A stretch of 34,235 nt of DNA from an uncultured Eisenbergiella sp. (GTDB taxonomy: Bacteria; Bacillota; Clostridia; Lachnospirales; Lachnospiraceae): the NCBI GenBank assembly GCA_947626995.1, contig CANQUI010000024.1:1-34235 (forward strand), written 5' to 3'. Below are positions 22,337 through 31,617 of this stretch, piece after piece. Numbering within the stretch: position 1 is the first letter of the stretch; the number at the start of each line of letters is the position of its first letter. Under the pieces are notes generated by a model that had not been told where the DNA came from, did no database searches, and was given only the letters and a program-made list of their open reading frames with translations. The translations under genes were made by a program, and so were the position numbers.

Positions 22337-23308
22337 TTATTCCATTTTTTCCAACGTCAGCCCGTCGAAAAAGTAATTCAAAAGTTCGATATAGTCGCTG
22401 CCCTCTGCCGCCAGCAAATCGGCGCCATACTGATCGAATCCGATTCCGTGGCCGATCCCTTTGGTCTGCAGCAGGATCCGGCCCTCCTGCTCTCTCATAT
22501 AAAAACAGGCGGAGGGCAGTTCAAACAGCTTCCGGAATTTTTCCCCCTCCATATAACAGCCGTCGCATCCCACCGACAGCACATAGCCCGCGCTGTCCCT
22601 TGTCAGAACGATCCTGGCGCCCTGCGCAGGGAGGGGAAACCCTTCCTCTTCCAGCCGCCTGCAAAATGCGTCCCTGTCATATTCTTTTTCCTGCAGAAAA
22701 TCCTTTGCCTCCACATCGTGCGGACACGCCACGCTCCGACAAAAGGCTGCGGATTCTGCCGGAAGGATATTGGCGCCCTCCCGGGTACTGCCCGCGCTGA
22801 GCCTGAAAAACGGAGGGCTGACGACCGTTCCGTCCTTCTCCAGCACAATCCCCGCCGTTTTCTCTACCAGACGGCGAAACCTCTCCTCGTTTTCTTCATA
22901 CGCATCCTTCCACAATTTTTCCCTGGCGTTTTCATCCAGATAGGAAAGCCCGCTTTCTCCTTCGAAAAAAGGTTCCCCCTCCGTCATTTTGGCCGCCACG
23001 ATGCTGCGCAGGATAACGGCCTGCGCCTTCAGTGTCTCGTCGCCGTAGTCCGCCGGGATACAGGCGGCCAGCGCCCCCACTAAAAATTCGTCAAGCGGCA
23101 TCCGCCTGACGCCGTTTTCCTGCAAAAAAGACACCATTGCTTTTTCTTCTTCTTTTCCCACCTTCCCTGCGGTCTCTACGGCCTTGGGATCCTGGATCCC
23201 ACTCAGCAGACTGCAGGTATAAGGAAGCATTAAAAAAAAGAAAAGAACCGCAAGAAGGTCTTTTGCTTTCTTCCTTCCTGCGGTCCTTTCTTTGTTTCGT
23301 TCACGCAT
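22337..23308 (-). CDS. spoIID: Stage II sporulation protein D (SpoIID/LytB family)
   Basis: A 323-residue peptidoglycan hydrolase-family protein of the engulfment machinery, made in the mother cell. It has a basic N-terminus and a membrane anchor (LLAVLFFFLMLPYTCSLL). The family block MPLDEFLVGALAACIPADYGDETLKAQAVILRS follows, and the C-terminal signature IGHGIGFDQYGADLLAAEG is intact. Aligned with Bacillus SpoIID (VVASEMP), the catalytic glutamate position is Cys83 (LAACIP), so lytic transglycosylase activity is questionable. Cysteine pairs FCRSVAC and GCDGC could form a metal or disulfide site. I chose the ATG at 23308, seven bases after GGAGGG. The ATG at 23329 overlaps the promoter -10 and has no ribosome binding site. 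Upstream of the SpoIIQ-like gene. Confidence 0.88.
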   Translation of the reverse strand: MRERNKERTAGRKKAKDLLAVLFFFLMLPYTCSLLSGIQDPKAVETAGKVGKEEEKAMVSFLQENGVRRMPLDEFLVGALAACIPADYGDETLKAQAVILRSIVAAKMTEGEPFFEGESGLSYLDENAREKLWKDAYEENEERFRRLVEKTAGIVLEKDGTVVSPPFFRLSAGSTREGANILPAESAAFCRSVACPHDVEAKDFLQEKEYDRDAFCRRLEEEGFPLPAQGARIVLTRDSAGYVLSVGCDGCYMEGEKFRKLFELPSACFYMREQEGRILLQTKGIGHGIGFDQYGADLLAAEGSDYIELLNYFFDGLTLEKME

Positions 23309-23327
23309 GGCCCATCCCTCCACCACC

Positions 23328-23356
23328 ATTATATGGAGAGGGCGGCGCCGTTATGC
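23328..23356 (-). promoter_or_regulatory. Candidate sigma-E promoter of spoIID
   Basis: Reading leftward: GCATAAC at 23356-23350 (5 of 7 to KMATATT), a 14-base spacer and CATATAAT at 23335-23328, one mismatch from CATACANT. Same spacing as the sipL candidate. The leader would be very short, with GGAGGG close to its 5-prime end, which is the main reservation. Confidence 0.55.
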
Positions 23357-23370
23357 CGGCGCGTCCGGCC

Positions 23371-25665
23371 TCATTGGTCCACGCGGTTATAGTTGATCAG
23401 GCAGCCTTTTAAAATGATCTGGCGTTCTTCCTCCGTCAGTTCGCCCAGCGTCACAAAAAATTCCTTCAGCCCGCCGTTACCAATCACATAGCCCCGGATC
23501 CTGTCTGCCTTTTCCTCCACTGCCCTGCGAATGTCAGGGAAGAAAAGATAATCCAGATTTTGGAAGGGGAGCTCTCCTTTTTCAATCAGGAACGGCAGCA
23601 TCCCCCAGTTGATCAGGTTGGAGCGGTACCGTTTGGTTGCGTATTCGTTGGCGATGTTCGCCCATCCGCCCAGCACCTTCTGGCAGCTGGCCGCCTGTTC
23701 CCGCGCGGAACCGTCTCCGGGCTTCACCGCAAAGATCGTGGAGCCAAATCCGAGGTTTTCGCGTTTTACATCCGGGTACCGGCTATGTACGGCCTCCATC
23801 ACTTCCCGCAGCTCCGGCTTTTCCTCCACCGGACATCTGCCTTCCATCACCGCTTTTTGCGCTTTCTGGATATCCTTTGCCCGGCCCACATAGGCAGGAT
23901 CCTTCCGGGAAAGGGTAAACTCCGCCAGTCCCAGCGGATTGGAGCGATAGGAACTGGTCTCGCCGGAAGGGATCAGCTCGTCCGTCGTGGTAACCGGATC
24001 GTGGATCTCGGAAACCACCTGCAAAATCAGATGCTCCGGCAGGGCGCACATGGCCGGCCAATCCTTGATATTGGGCCCCAGCCGGATCGGGACGGAAGGA
24101 TCCGCCACCCCTTTGGAATCAAATACCCGGTTTTGATAAATGCGGGAATCAAAATGATAACGGTAGGTCCCGATCGTTCCGTCAAAGTCCGTCGCCGGCG
24201 TCAGTCGTCCGCCATTGGCCGCGGTGGCCGCAATGGAACGGGCGTCCATCAGCGCCACGGAAGCGATCTGTCCGCTCTGCAGCTTGGACCCCTCCCGATT
24301 GGGGAAATTCCGGGTGGAATGACGGATGGAAAAGGCGCGATTGGCGGGCGTGTCTCCAGCGCCGAAGCACGGGCCGCAGAACGCGGTCTTTAACACGGCG
24401 CCCGTCTCCAGGATCGCAGCGGCGCAGCCGTTTTTGATCAGCTCCATATAAATCGGCATGGAGGCGGGATACACGCTCAGGGTAAAGCCGTCGTTTCCGA
24501 TATAACGTCCCTTCAGGATATCCGCCGCCGCGCAGATATTCTCAAACCCGCCGCCGGCGCAGCCCGCAATGATCCCCTGATCCACATAAAAGCCGCCGTC
24601 TTTCACCTTGTCCCTGAGGCTATAGGGTACCGCGTTGTCCAGGCTCACCGCCGCGCGCTTTTCCACGTCGGCCAGAATATCGGAAAGGTTTTCATTGAGT
24701 TCTTCGATGGAATAGGTATTGCTGGGATGGAAGGGCATCGCGATCATCGGCTTCACCTTTGACAGATCCACCCGGATCAGCCCGTCGTAGTACGCCACCT
24801 TATCGGGCTTCAGCAGTTTATAATCCTGTTTTCTTCCATGGATCTCATAAAACTCCTCGATGTGCGCATCCGTTTCCCAGATGGAGGAAAGACAGGTGGT
24901 CTCTGTGGTCATCACATCAATGCCGATCCGAAAATCCGCGCTCAAAGACGCCACGCCGGGCCCCACAAATTCCATGATTTTATTTTTCACATATCCGTTC
25001 TGGAACACCGCGCCGATGATGGCCAGCGCCACATCCTGCGGTCCCACGCCCTTTTGGGGGCTGCCAGTGAGGTAGACGCAGACCACCTCCGGCCGGTTAA
25101 TGTCATAGGTCTGGCTCAAAAGCTGCTTCACCAGCTCCGGGCCGCCCTCTCCCACCGCCATGGTTCCCAGCGCTCCGTAACGGGTATGCGAATCCGAGCC
25201 CAGGATCATCCCGCCGCCGGTGGCCAGCATTTCTCTGGCATACTGATGGATCACCGCCTGATGAGGAGGCACATAAACGCCGCCGTACCTTTTGGCGCAG
25301 CTTAAGCCGAACATGTGATCATCCTCATTGATGGTGCCTCCCACCGCGCACAGGGAATTGTGGCAGTTTGTCAGCACGTAGGGGATCGGGAATCGGGTCA
25401 GTCCCGACGCCCTGGCGGTCTGGATAATGCCCACAAAGGTAATGTCGTGGCTGGTCAGCTTGTCAAACCGGATCTTGAGCTTCTCCATATTGTCCGAAGT
25501 GTTGTGCGCTTTTAAAATGCGGTACGCGATGGTCCCCTGCGCCGCCTCGGATTTTGAAACGTGTCCCGGGATTTTGGCGCTCAGAATCTGCTGCGCCTCA
25601 GATCCGTCCGGGACCAGTTCGGTTCCGTTTATCAGGTAGGTTCCGCCGTTTTCCAGTGTTACCAT
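23371..25665 (-). CDS. Aconitase-family hydratase (YbhJ-like)
   Basis: A 764-residue 4Fe-4S hydratase of the aconitase superfamily, similar in length and layout to E. coli YbhJ, whose substrate is unknown. Visible motifs (numbering from the TTG at 25671): TNCHNSLC at 101-108, [13 protein letters not shown] at 158-170, the cluster cysteine in [14 protein letters not shown] (Cys371) and [10 protein letters not shown] (Cys432, Cys435), then [16 protein letters not shown], the aconitase SSRNFxGRxG-like segment. C-terminal swivelling-domain elements follow ([29 protein letters not shown]). The ATG at 25665 has GGAGG eight bases upstream. It is divergent from an AraC-type regulator, its probable controller. 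A hydro-lyase on a tricarboxylic or related hydroxy acid is inference. Confidence 0.85.
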   Translation of the reverse strand: MVTLENGGTYLINGTELVPDGSEAQQILSAKIPGHVSKSEAAQGTIAYRILKAHNTSDNMEKLKIRFDKLTSHDITFVGIIQTARASGLTRFPIPYVLTNCHNSLCAVGGTINEDDHMFGLSCAKRYGGVYVPPHQAVIHQYAREMLATGGGMILGSDSHTRYGALGTMAVGEGGPELVKQLLSQTYDINRPEVVCVYLTGSPQKGVGPQDVALAIIGAVFQNGYVKNKIMEFVGPGVASLSADFRIGIDVMTTETTCLSSIWETDAHIEEFYEIHGRKQDYKLLKPDKVAYYDGLIRVDLSKVKPMIAMPFHPSNTYSIEELNENLSDILADVEKRAAVSLDNAVPYSLRDKVKDGGFYVDQGIIAGCAGGGFENICAAADILKGRYIGNDGFTLSVYPASMPIYMELIKNGCAAAILETGAVLKTAFCGPCFGAGDTPANRAFSIRHSTRNFPNREGSKLQSGQIASVALMDARSIAATAANGGRLTPATDFDGTIGTYRYHFDSRIYQNRVFDSKGVADPSVPIRLGPNIKDWPAMCALPEHLILQVVSEIHDPVTTTDELIPSGETSSYRSNPLGLAEFTLSRKDPAYVGRAKDIQKAQKAVMEGRCPVEEKPELREVMEAVHSRYPDVKRENLGFGSTIFAVKPGDGSAREQAASCQKVLGGWANIANEYATKRYRSNLINWGMLPFLIEKGELPFQNLDYLFFPDIRRAVEEKADRIRGYVIGNGGLKEFFVTLGELTEEERQIILKGCLINYNRVDQ

Positions 25666-25706
25666 AATCAATGCCTCCTTCTGTTTTCTCCTGCTGCATT
25701 AGTAAA

Positions 25707-25735
25707 AGTATAATCGAAATCCAGGCCGGGCGCAA
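25707..25735 (-). promoter_or_regulatory. Promoter of the hydratase gene
   Basis: Reading leftward: TTGCGC at 25735-25730, a 17-base spacer and TATACT at 25712-25707. The weak -35 is consistent with a need for an activator. Confidence 0.5.
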
Positions 25736-25781
25736 CAGAATTTTACGACTTCTGCCGCCCCTGCTGCCAAATACGTATGTA

Positions 25782-25810
25782 TTGTCTTTCTTTTGGGGAC
25801 ATGCTAGAAT
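25782..25810 (+). promoter_or_regulatory. Promoter of the AraC-family regulator gene
   Basis: TTGTCT at 25782-25787, 17 bases, TAGAAT at 25805-25810 with a TGC extension. The palindrome ATACGTAT (25771-25778) lies just upstream, between the two divergent promoters, and is a possible regulator site. Confidence 0.5.
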
Positions 25811-25856
25811 ACAGACAGCCTTTCTTGGATTCTTTGTGCTTTCACGAGGTATGTTC

Positions 25857-26660
25857 ATGACCGATGTTCCGATGATTTCCACCCTGCCGGGCCGTATCGA
25901 TACCTTTTACGGTCTGCGCCGTTTCGACAAAAAAAGCGGTTCCTTTCAATTTGATCCGGACTGGGACGGTTTTTGTATCCTGTATGCCGACGGCGGGCGC
26001 GTCCGGATCCGCGCACAGAACCGGCAGCTGACGCTGGCCGGGGGCGAACTGCTGCTTTGCCCCTTAAGATTTCTCCGATCCTATCTCTTCCCCCATTCCG
26101 GTCCCTTTGTCCTGTGGGCTTTCTGCGTTTCCCTGAATGATTGGGATCCGCATACGCTCTCCTGCTGCATCTTAAACCCGCCAAAGACGGAACAGGAGCT
26201 GCTTGGGCAGCTCCTGGAAAAAACGCCGGAAGAAAAAGAGGCGGCGCCCCTTTTTCGTTTCCTTTTCTATTTGTATACCCACATAAACCGCCGGCTTTCC
26301 CTAAAACAGATCTGCCAGGATACCATGACCGGGCGTTCCCAGCTGGAGAGCCTGTTTCAGGAACAATTTCACTGCGGCGCGCTGCACGTTTTCCACTGTC
26401 TTAAGATCCGGGCGGCGCAGCGGATGCTCCGGGAGGGGCGGCTGAACATTTCCCAGATCGCGGACGCGCTGGGGTATCGCAGCGTCCAGTATTTCTCCCG
26501 TCAGTTTAAACAGCTGACCGGCATGCCGCCTACCCGATACGCCGCAAAAAACAGGGCAGCCCAAACGGCCGTCAGCCCTTCTTTTTATCAATCAGAAGGT
26601 AAACCGTGGGCATCAAAAGAAGGGTCAGAAGCGTGGAGGCGATCAGCCCTCCCACAATGA
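25857..26660 (+). CDS. AraC-family transcriptional regulator
   Basis: A 267-residue regulator with an N-terminal cupin-like sensing region (FDPDWDGFCILYADGGRVRIRAQNRQLTLAGGELLLCPL) and a C-terminal AraC double helix-turn-helix. The DNA-binding part includes LSLKQICQDTMTGRSQLESLFQEQF and the strong second motif LNISQIADALGYRSVQYFSRQFKQLTGMPPTRYA. The first helix-turn-helix is less typical than the second. The ATG at 25857 has GAGG seven bases upstream; the ATG at 25851 is too close. It probably activates the divergent hydratase. Its last 30 codons overlap the 3-prime end of the RND pump gene on the other strand by 89 bases. Confidence 0.85.
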   Translation: MTDVPMISTLPGRIDTFYGLRRFDKKSGSFQFDPDWDGFCILYADGGRVRIRAQNRQLTLAGGELLLCPLRFLRSYLFPHSGPFVLWAFCVSLNDWDPHTLSCCILNPPKTEQELLGQLLEKTPEEKEAAPLFRFLFYLYTHINRRLSLKQICQDTMTGRSQLESLFQEQFHCGALHVFHCLKIRAAQRMLREGRLNISQIADALGYRSVQYFSRQFKQLTGMPPTRYAAKNRAAQTAVSPSFYQSEGKPWASKEGSEAWRRSALPQ

Positions 26661-29565
26661 CCAGCGCCATCCCCTGCATCATCTGTCCGTTGTCGCCGAA
26701 TCCCAGCGCCAGCGGCACCATGGAAAGAATGGTGGTCAGCGTCGTCATCAGGATGGGGCGCAGACGGATGGCTCCCGCCTTTATGAGCGCCTCGGTAAGC
26801 GGAATTTCCTGCCGGAGCTGATTGACCGTGTCCACATACAAAATACCGTTGTTCACCACAATTCCCACCAGCATCAAAAATCCCATCAAAGAGACCATGC
26901 TCAAAGTCGAGCGGGTGATAAACAAAAGATAGATGGACCCCACCAGGCTGAACGGAATACACATCATCACCATCAGAGAGAAGCGGGGCGACTCAAACTG
27001 CATTGCCATCACCAGAAAAACCAGAAAGATCGCCGTAAGAATGGCGCGGTATAAAACGCCGAACTCTTCGTTCATAATCTCTGTGATCCTGTCCTGGGTC
27101 TGTTCCACGCCCAGCGGAAGAACCATATGTTCCACCGCCTTTGTGATCCCGGTACGGGCGCTGAAACGCGCTTCCTGGGTGGTGGTGGCGGTCAGGCTCA
27201 CTTCATAACGTCCGTCCACCTTGCTGATGGTCTGGGGCGCGTCGGTATAGACCACCTCGGCCACCTCCCGAAGCGGCACCTGCAGTCCCCTGGAATTGAG
27301 CAAAACCGCATCCATCAGGCTGTTGATGTTATTGTACAGATCCTCGGGATATTCCAGTCTCACATCGTACTCCGTTCCCTGATTGGTGATGGTCAGCGCG
27401 GTGATGCCGCTGAGCATATAGTTGATTTCCTGCGCGATCTGTACGGGTGTCATCCCATAGTGCGATGCCATCAGCGGATCGATCTTTATTTTTGCCGCCG
27501 TGCTGGTATCGGAGGTCGACGACGACACCTTGATGACACCTTCCACCCGTTCCATCTCGGCTTTCACATCCCGCGCCGCTTCCTTGAGCGCCTCCATATC
27601 GTACCCCTGCAGATCAATCTCCGTGGTCCCGGTATTCATCATACTGCCGCTCATACTGCTGCCGCCGGAAGAAATATTCAGATCCATATCCGGAATATCC
27701 TTTGTGGCTTCATTCCACTTTTCCACAATATCCGCGGTGCTCATCTTGCGTTCGCTGCTTAAATAGGCCCGCAGGCTGGCGGAGGAATCGCTGTTGATGG
27801 TCAGGCTGTAGGTCAGTACATCCTCTTCCTTTGACGCCAGCTCTTCTATTTGCGCCATGGCGGCCTCTTTTGACGCCAGCGTAGTTCCCGGCCGGAAGGT
27901 GGCGGAAACGTCCACGATTCCTTCGTCCGAGGCGGGCATCAGTTCCATATTCAATCTGGTGGCCAAAAATCCCGCCAGTACCACCAGCGCAAAGGTGACG
28001 GCTATCGTCAGCCATTTCCGGTGCAGGATCTTTCTGAGGACCTTTTGATACCCCTCCGTGAAAGCGTGCAGGAAACGGTTGAGAAGAGATTCCTTTTTCT
28101 CCTGCGGCTGAAAGAGGAAATAAAACAGGGGCACCAGCGTCATGGCCGAAATCAGGGAGGCGGTCATGGCAAATACAATGGTAAAGCAAAGCTGTCCGAA
28201 GATCTGCCCCACCAGATCCTCTACCAGCGCCATGGGCAGATAAACCACTATCGTGGTGATCGTAGAGGCGATAATGGACATGGTGACCGTCTTCGTCCCC
28301 CTAAGCGCCGCCTCCTTAAAGTCGGAGACTTCGTCCCGGGCCCGGAAACAGCTTTCGATGACGACAATGGAATTATCCACAATCATACCGATGGCGATGA
28401 CCAGCGAGCCGAGTGTTACGATATTCATGGAATAATTCATCAGGTGCATCAAAATCAGGGTGGCTAAAAGAGAAATGGGCATGGAGCTTCCCACGATCAG
28501 GCTGGCCTTAAAGTCGCCGAAGAACAAAAACAGCACGGCCATGGAGATCACCACGCCGATCAGCAGCGTCTCGGCCACAGACCAGAGCGATGCGGTGATG
28601 GTATCCGCGGAATTGTATTCCATGGTCAGACTGATATCCGGATTCTTCTGGGTAAATTCCTGCATGGCGCGCTCTACCCTGTCTGTGACCTGTACCACGC
28701 TGGCGCTCTGTTTTTTCTGCACGCTGATACTGACGTTATCCCGCCCGCCGCTTCGGCTGATCGTATCCGGGGTTTCCCTGGTCTGGGATATTTCCGCCAC
28801 ATCGGACAGATAGACCACGCTGCCCGAGGCGGTGATCAGCGGCACATGCCGGAGTTTTTCCGCCGTATTGTATTCCATTGCGGCGCTGACGGACACATCC
28901 TGGGAACCCTGCCGGACGCTGCCCGCCGGAACCGTAAAATCCACCGCGGCCAGGTAGGAGGCCACGCTGCTGATGGTAAGCCCGTACTGCCTGAGCTGAT
29001 CCTCCTTCAACAGCACCCGGATATAATCCTGCGCGCCGCCGGAAACGGACACCTGCGCCACATCGGCGATGGATTCCAGATCCGGAACCAGCTCTTCCTC
29101 TATTTTTTTGCGCAGATCAATGTCCTCGTCGGTGATGGCCGAAAGGGTCATATCCGCCGTCTGATTCATATTCAGTTCAATGACCACCGGCGACTGGGCG
29201 TCTTCGGGCAGCAACAGGCTGGCGGAATCCAACGCCGTCCGCAGATTGGCGTAGCACTCGTCTATATCCACGCCGTATTCATAGGAAAACAGCACCATGG
29301 ACACATTCTCGGAGGACTGGGACGTGACGGACTCGATCCCGCTAAGAACGGATCCCGCTTCCTCCACCACATCGGTCACCAGCTCCTCCACGCTTTCCGG
29401 ATCCGCGCCCGGGTATGTGGTCATGACAATCAGCATGGGCATATCCATATCCGGAATCAACTGCATCTTAAAAGACGGAATGGAGGTCAGACCAAACACC
29501 GCCAGCGCCAGAATAATCAGGATAACGGAGACGGGCCTTTTTAAAGCCAATTTCGTCAGACTCAT
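26572..29565 (-). CDS. RND-family efflux transporter permease
   Basis: A 997-residue AcrB/SwrC-type proton-driven pump with 12 predicted membrane segments: TM1 at 11-29, TM2-6 about 330-475, TM7 about 518-537, TM8-12 about 845-990. Two large extracytoplasmic loops form the porter domain. The TM4 relay GMIVDNSIVVIE keeps Asp397 but has Asn398 where Gram-negative AcrB has a second Asp. TM10 has GIVVNNGILYVD, with Asn in place of the AcrB lysine. Both are common in Firmicute members and leave a single relay acid. Substrates (lipophilic drugs, surfactant-like peptides or bile compounds) are inferred only. It overlaps the adaptor stop by four bases (ATGA). Confidence 0.92.
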   Translation of the reverse strand: MSLTKLALKRPVSVILIILALAVFGLTSIPSFKMQLIPDMDMPMLIVMTTYPGADPESVEELVTDVVEEAGSVLSGIESVTSQSSENVSMVLFSYEYGVDIDECYANLRTALDSASLLLPEDAQSPVVIELNMNQTADMTLSAITDEDIDLRKKIEEELVPDLESIADVAQVSVSGGAQDYIRVLLKEDQLRQYGLTISSVASYLAAVDFTVPAGSVRQGSQDVSVSAAMEYNTAEKLRHVPLITASGSVVYLSDVAEISQTRETPDTISRSGGRDNVSISVQKKQSASVVQVTDRVERAMQEFTQKNPDISLTMEYNSADTITASLWSVAETLLIGVVISMAVLFLFFGDFKASLIVGSSMPISLLATLILMHLMNYSMNIVTLGSLVIAIGMIVDNSIVVIESCFRARDEVSDFKEAALRGTKTVTMSIIASTITTIVVYLPMALVEDLVGQIFGQLCFTIVFAMTASLISAMTLVPLFYFLFQPQEKKESLLNRFLHAFTEGYQKVLRKILHRKWLTIAVTFALVVLAGFLATRLNMELMPASDEGIVDVSATFRPGTTLASKEAAMAQIEELASKEEDVLTYSLTINSDSSASLRAYLSSERKMSTADIVEKWNEATKDIPDMDLNISSGGSSMSGSMMNTGTTEIDLQGYDMEALKEAARDVKAEMERVEGVIKVSSSTSDTSTAAKIKIDPLMASHYGMTPVQIAQEINYMLSGITALTITNQGTEYDVRLEYPEDLYNNINSLMDAVLLNSRGLQVPLREVAEVVYTDAPQTISKVDGRYEVSLTATTTQEARFSARTGITKAVEHMVLPLGVEQTQDRITEIMNEEFGVLYRAILTAIFLVFLVMAMQFESPRFSLMVMMCIPFSLVGSIYLLFITRSTLSMVSLMGFLMLVGIVVNNGILYVDTVNQLRQEIPLTEALIKAGAIRLRPILMTTLTTILSMVPLALGFGDNGQMMQGMALVIVGGLIASTLLTLLLMPTVYLLIDKKKG

Positions 29566-31571
29566 GCTTCTTCCTCCCCGATGACCCGGACGCTGACGCC
29601 GTCCTCCAGCAGGGAGGACCAGGTAGACACGACCTTCACACCTTCCGTCAGTCCCTCTGTCACCTCTACCGTATCCTCATTCATCAGGCCGATGACCACC
29701 GGCGTGCGCACGGCCTTCCCGTCCTGAATGACAAATACGTAGGCCTGTTCGCTCTCAAAATGTACGGCGTCATACGGAAGCAGGATGGCGTTCTCCGCGC
29801 GGAAGGTATCCACCGTCAGCTTTACGGCGGAACCGCTGCTCAGCCGGTCGCCTCCCACATCCGTCACCGCCTTGATCGGATACAGGCCGCCGGACTGGGC
29901 GTCCACCGTCTCTCCGATCTCCAGAATGATGCCGTTGTACTCTGCGCCGTCCTTATTCAGCTTCACCGACATCCCCACCATCAGACTGTCCTTCACCTGC
30001 CCGCTGACCAGGAAGGTAACGTTCATGGCGTCCTGATTGGAGATCACATAGGCGGCATAGCCCGGCTGCGCCACGTCGTACAGTTCCACGGACCGGCTCA
30101 CCACCGTGCCGGAGATGGGCGTAGTGGGAGAATAGTACGCAAGCTGCAGATCCGCGCTGCGCACCCCCACGTCCGCCGCCGCGATCTGGGTCGCCAGGGA
30201 CGCCGCCGTGTCCTGATAGGCCTGCCCGTTGGAAATGCCGTAGGTCACCTGGGCGTCTTTGAGATTATCTTCATAAAAATCAATGGTTTTGGCCGCCGTG
30301 CCCTTGGAACTGTTGGCCTGGCTGATGCTGCTGTCCAAAGACGCCTGATTGTTTTTTAACGTCGTCGCCTGAGACTGCATGGACGCGATCTGGGAGGAAT
30401 ATCCGGAAAGAGCGGTATTGACGCGGCCCTCTCTCAGATCCGTGGCGTCATATCCCATCCCGGAGATCATGGACGCCAGCATACTGATTTCTTTCTGCGT
30501 CTGATAGGCCCGTTTTCCATCCTCCACATCCGCATATTCGGATTCCGGATCCAGATTCTGCTTCCCGTACAGATCCTTTAATTCTCCGGCAAAATAAACG
30601 CCCCGCTGCACCGTCTCGACGCCGGCAAAAAGATCGCCCCGGGCGCTTTCGCGCTCCTCTTCTAACGCAGACGCTTCCACGGAAGGCTCCGTCGATTCCG
30701 ACTCGCTTTCGCTCTCCGGTTCCGAAGACGTCTCCGTTTCCGAAGGGCTCTCCGTTTCCGACTCCGACTCTGGCTGCTGCACTGTCTCGCCGGTCTTTTG
30801 AGGGCTTACCGAAGACGCTTCCGACTGCGGGCTTTCCGCGTAGGGCATCTGCTGTAAAGAAAGGACGGCATTGGCCCCTTTCTTGGCCAGGTACTCCTGA
30901 AACTTCTCGTCGCTCCACGGCCAGGGGGTAAAATAATGCCATTGGCCCGAACCGTCCTCATTGGCTCTCAAATACGCCTTGGCTCTTGCCACGGCCGCGC
31001 TCATCTGATTATAGTTGCTCTGTAAACCGGACACGCTGTCCTCAATCCCCTTGATCGCCCTGGACATATCCTGTTTTGCCTGTTCGGCGTCCGCAGCGCC
31101 GTTGGCCGCCGTATTATACTGGTCCTTGGCCATATCGATCTGATACTGGATCGAACGGATATTGGACTCCATGGAAATATTATTCAGCACCTGCGCGGAA
31201 CCCAACTGGGCCTGCGCCGCCGTTTCGGCGCTCTGACGGGACAGCTCCGCGCTCTCCTTCTGCAGTATGGCGGCGTCGTCCTCAATATGAAACAGGATAT
31301 CGCCCGCCTTTACTTCATCGCCGATCTCTGCATAAACCGCATCGACTACGCCGGATACCATCGGCATAACGGTCACCTGCTGCTGCGGCGTCACCGTCCC
31401 GATAAATTCGTTGCTGACCGCCAGTGTTCCCCTCTGCGCGCTCACCGCCCTGACGGCCACCGCCGTCGCTTCCGTCCTGTCCTGTTCCTCCGCCTGTCCG
31501 GCGCAGGCGCCAAGCGCCAGCGCGGCGGTTAAAAGCAGGGAGATTCCTCCCGCCCGTTTCCTGCCTTTCAT
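29562..31571 (-). CDS. RND efflux adaptor lipoprotein (HlyD/membrane-fusion family)
   Basis: A 669-residue periplasmic-adaptor-family lipoprotein; signal peptide with lipobox LGAC (Cys23). The first half-lipoyl motif is at about 62-98 (TPQQQVTVMPMVSGVVDAVYAEIGDEVKAGDILFHIED), followed by a very long helical region. The second half-lipoyl part (SPTTPISGTVVSRSVELYDVAQPG, about 481-504) and the beta-barrel follow, ending with YVFVIQDGKAVRTPVVIGL. It is far longer than the usual 350-450 residues because the helical hairpin is interrupted by WHYFTPWPWSDEKFQEYL and a Ser-Glu-Thr-Pro-rich stretch at about 245-300. The frame is clean, so this is a true insertion. It is promoter-proximal to the pump, with a 19-base palindrome in its leader. 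Confidence 0.9.
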   Translation of the reverse strand: MKGRKRAGGISLLLTAALALGACAGQAEEQDRTEATAVAVRAVSAQRGTLAVSNEFIGTVTPQQQVTVMPMVSGVVDAVYAEIGDEVKAGDILFHIEDDAAILQKESAELSRQSAETAAQAQLGSAQVLNNISMESNIRSIQYQIDMAKDQYNTAANGAADAEQAKQDMSRAIKGIEDSVSGLQSNYNQMSAAVARAKAYLRANEDGSGQWHYFTPWPWSDEKFQEYLAKKGANAVLSLQQMPYAESPQSEASSVSPQKTGETVQQPESESETESPSETETSSEPESESESESTEPSVEASALEEERESARGDLFAGVETVQRGVYFAGELKDLYGKQNLDPESEYADVEDGKRAYQTQKEISMLASMISGMGYDATDLREGRVNTALSGYSSQIASMQSQATTLKNNQASLDSSISQANSSKGTAAKTIDFYEDNLKDAQVTYGISNGQAYQDTAASLATQIAAADVGVRSADLQLAYYSPTTPISGTVVSRSVELYDVAQPGYAAYVISNQDAMNVTFLVSGQVKDSLMVGMSVKLNKDGAEYNGIILEIGETVDAQSGGLYPIKAVTDVGGDRLSSGSAVKLTVDTFRAENAILLPYDAVHFESEQAYVFVIQDGKAVRTPVVIGLMNEDTVEVTEGLTEGVKVVSTWSSLLEDGVSVRVIGEEEA

Positions 31572-31588
31572 ATCCTGTCATCCTCCGA

Positions 31589-31607
31589 TATTTAACACTG
31601 TTAAATA
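31589..31607. promoter_or_regulatory. Palindromic operator in the efflux operon leader
   Basis: TATTTAACACTGTTAAATA, a perfect palindrome with 9-base arms and one central base. It starts about 10 bases after the -10 box, a classic repressor position. Size and symmetry resemble TetR/AcrR sites. No such repressor gene lies in the window. Confidence 0.65.
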
Positions 31608-31617
31608 ATTCAGTATC

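Noticed and set aside
30661-30840. Repetitive Ser/Glu codons as a CRISPR or DNA tandem repeat
   Set aside because: It is irregular low-complexity coding sequence inside an intact adaptor gene, without spaced identical units.
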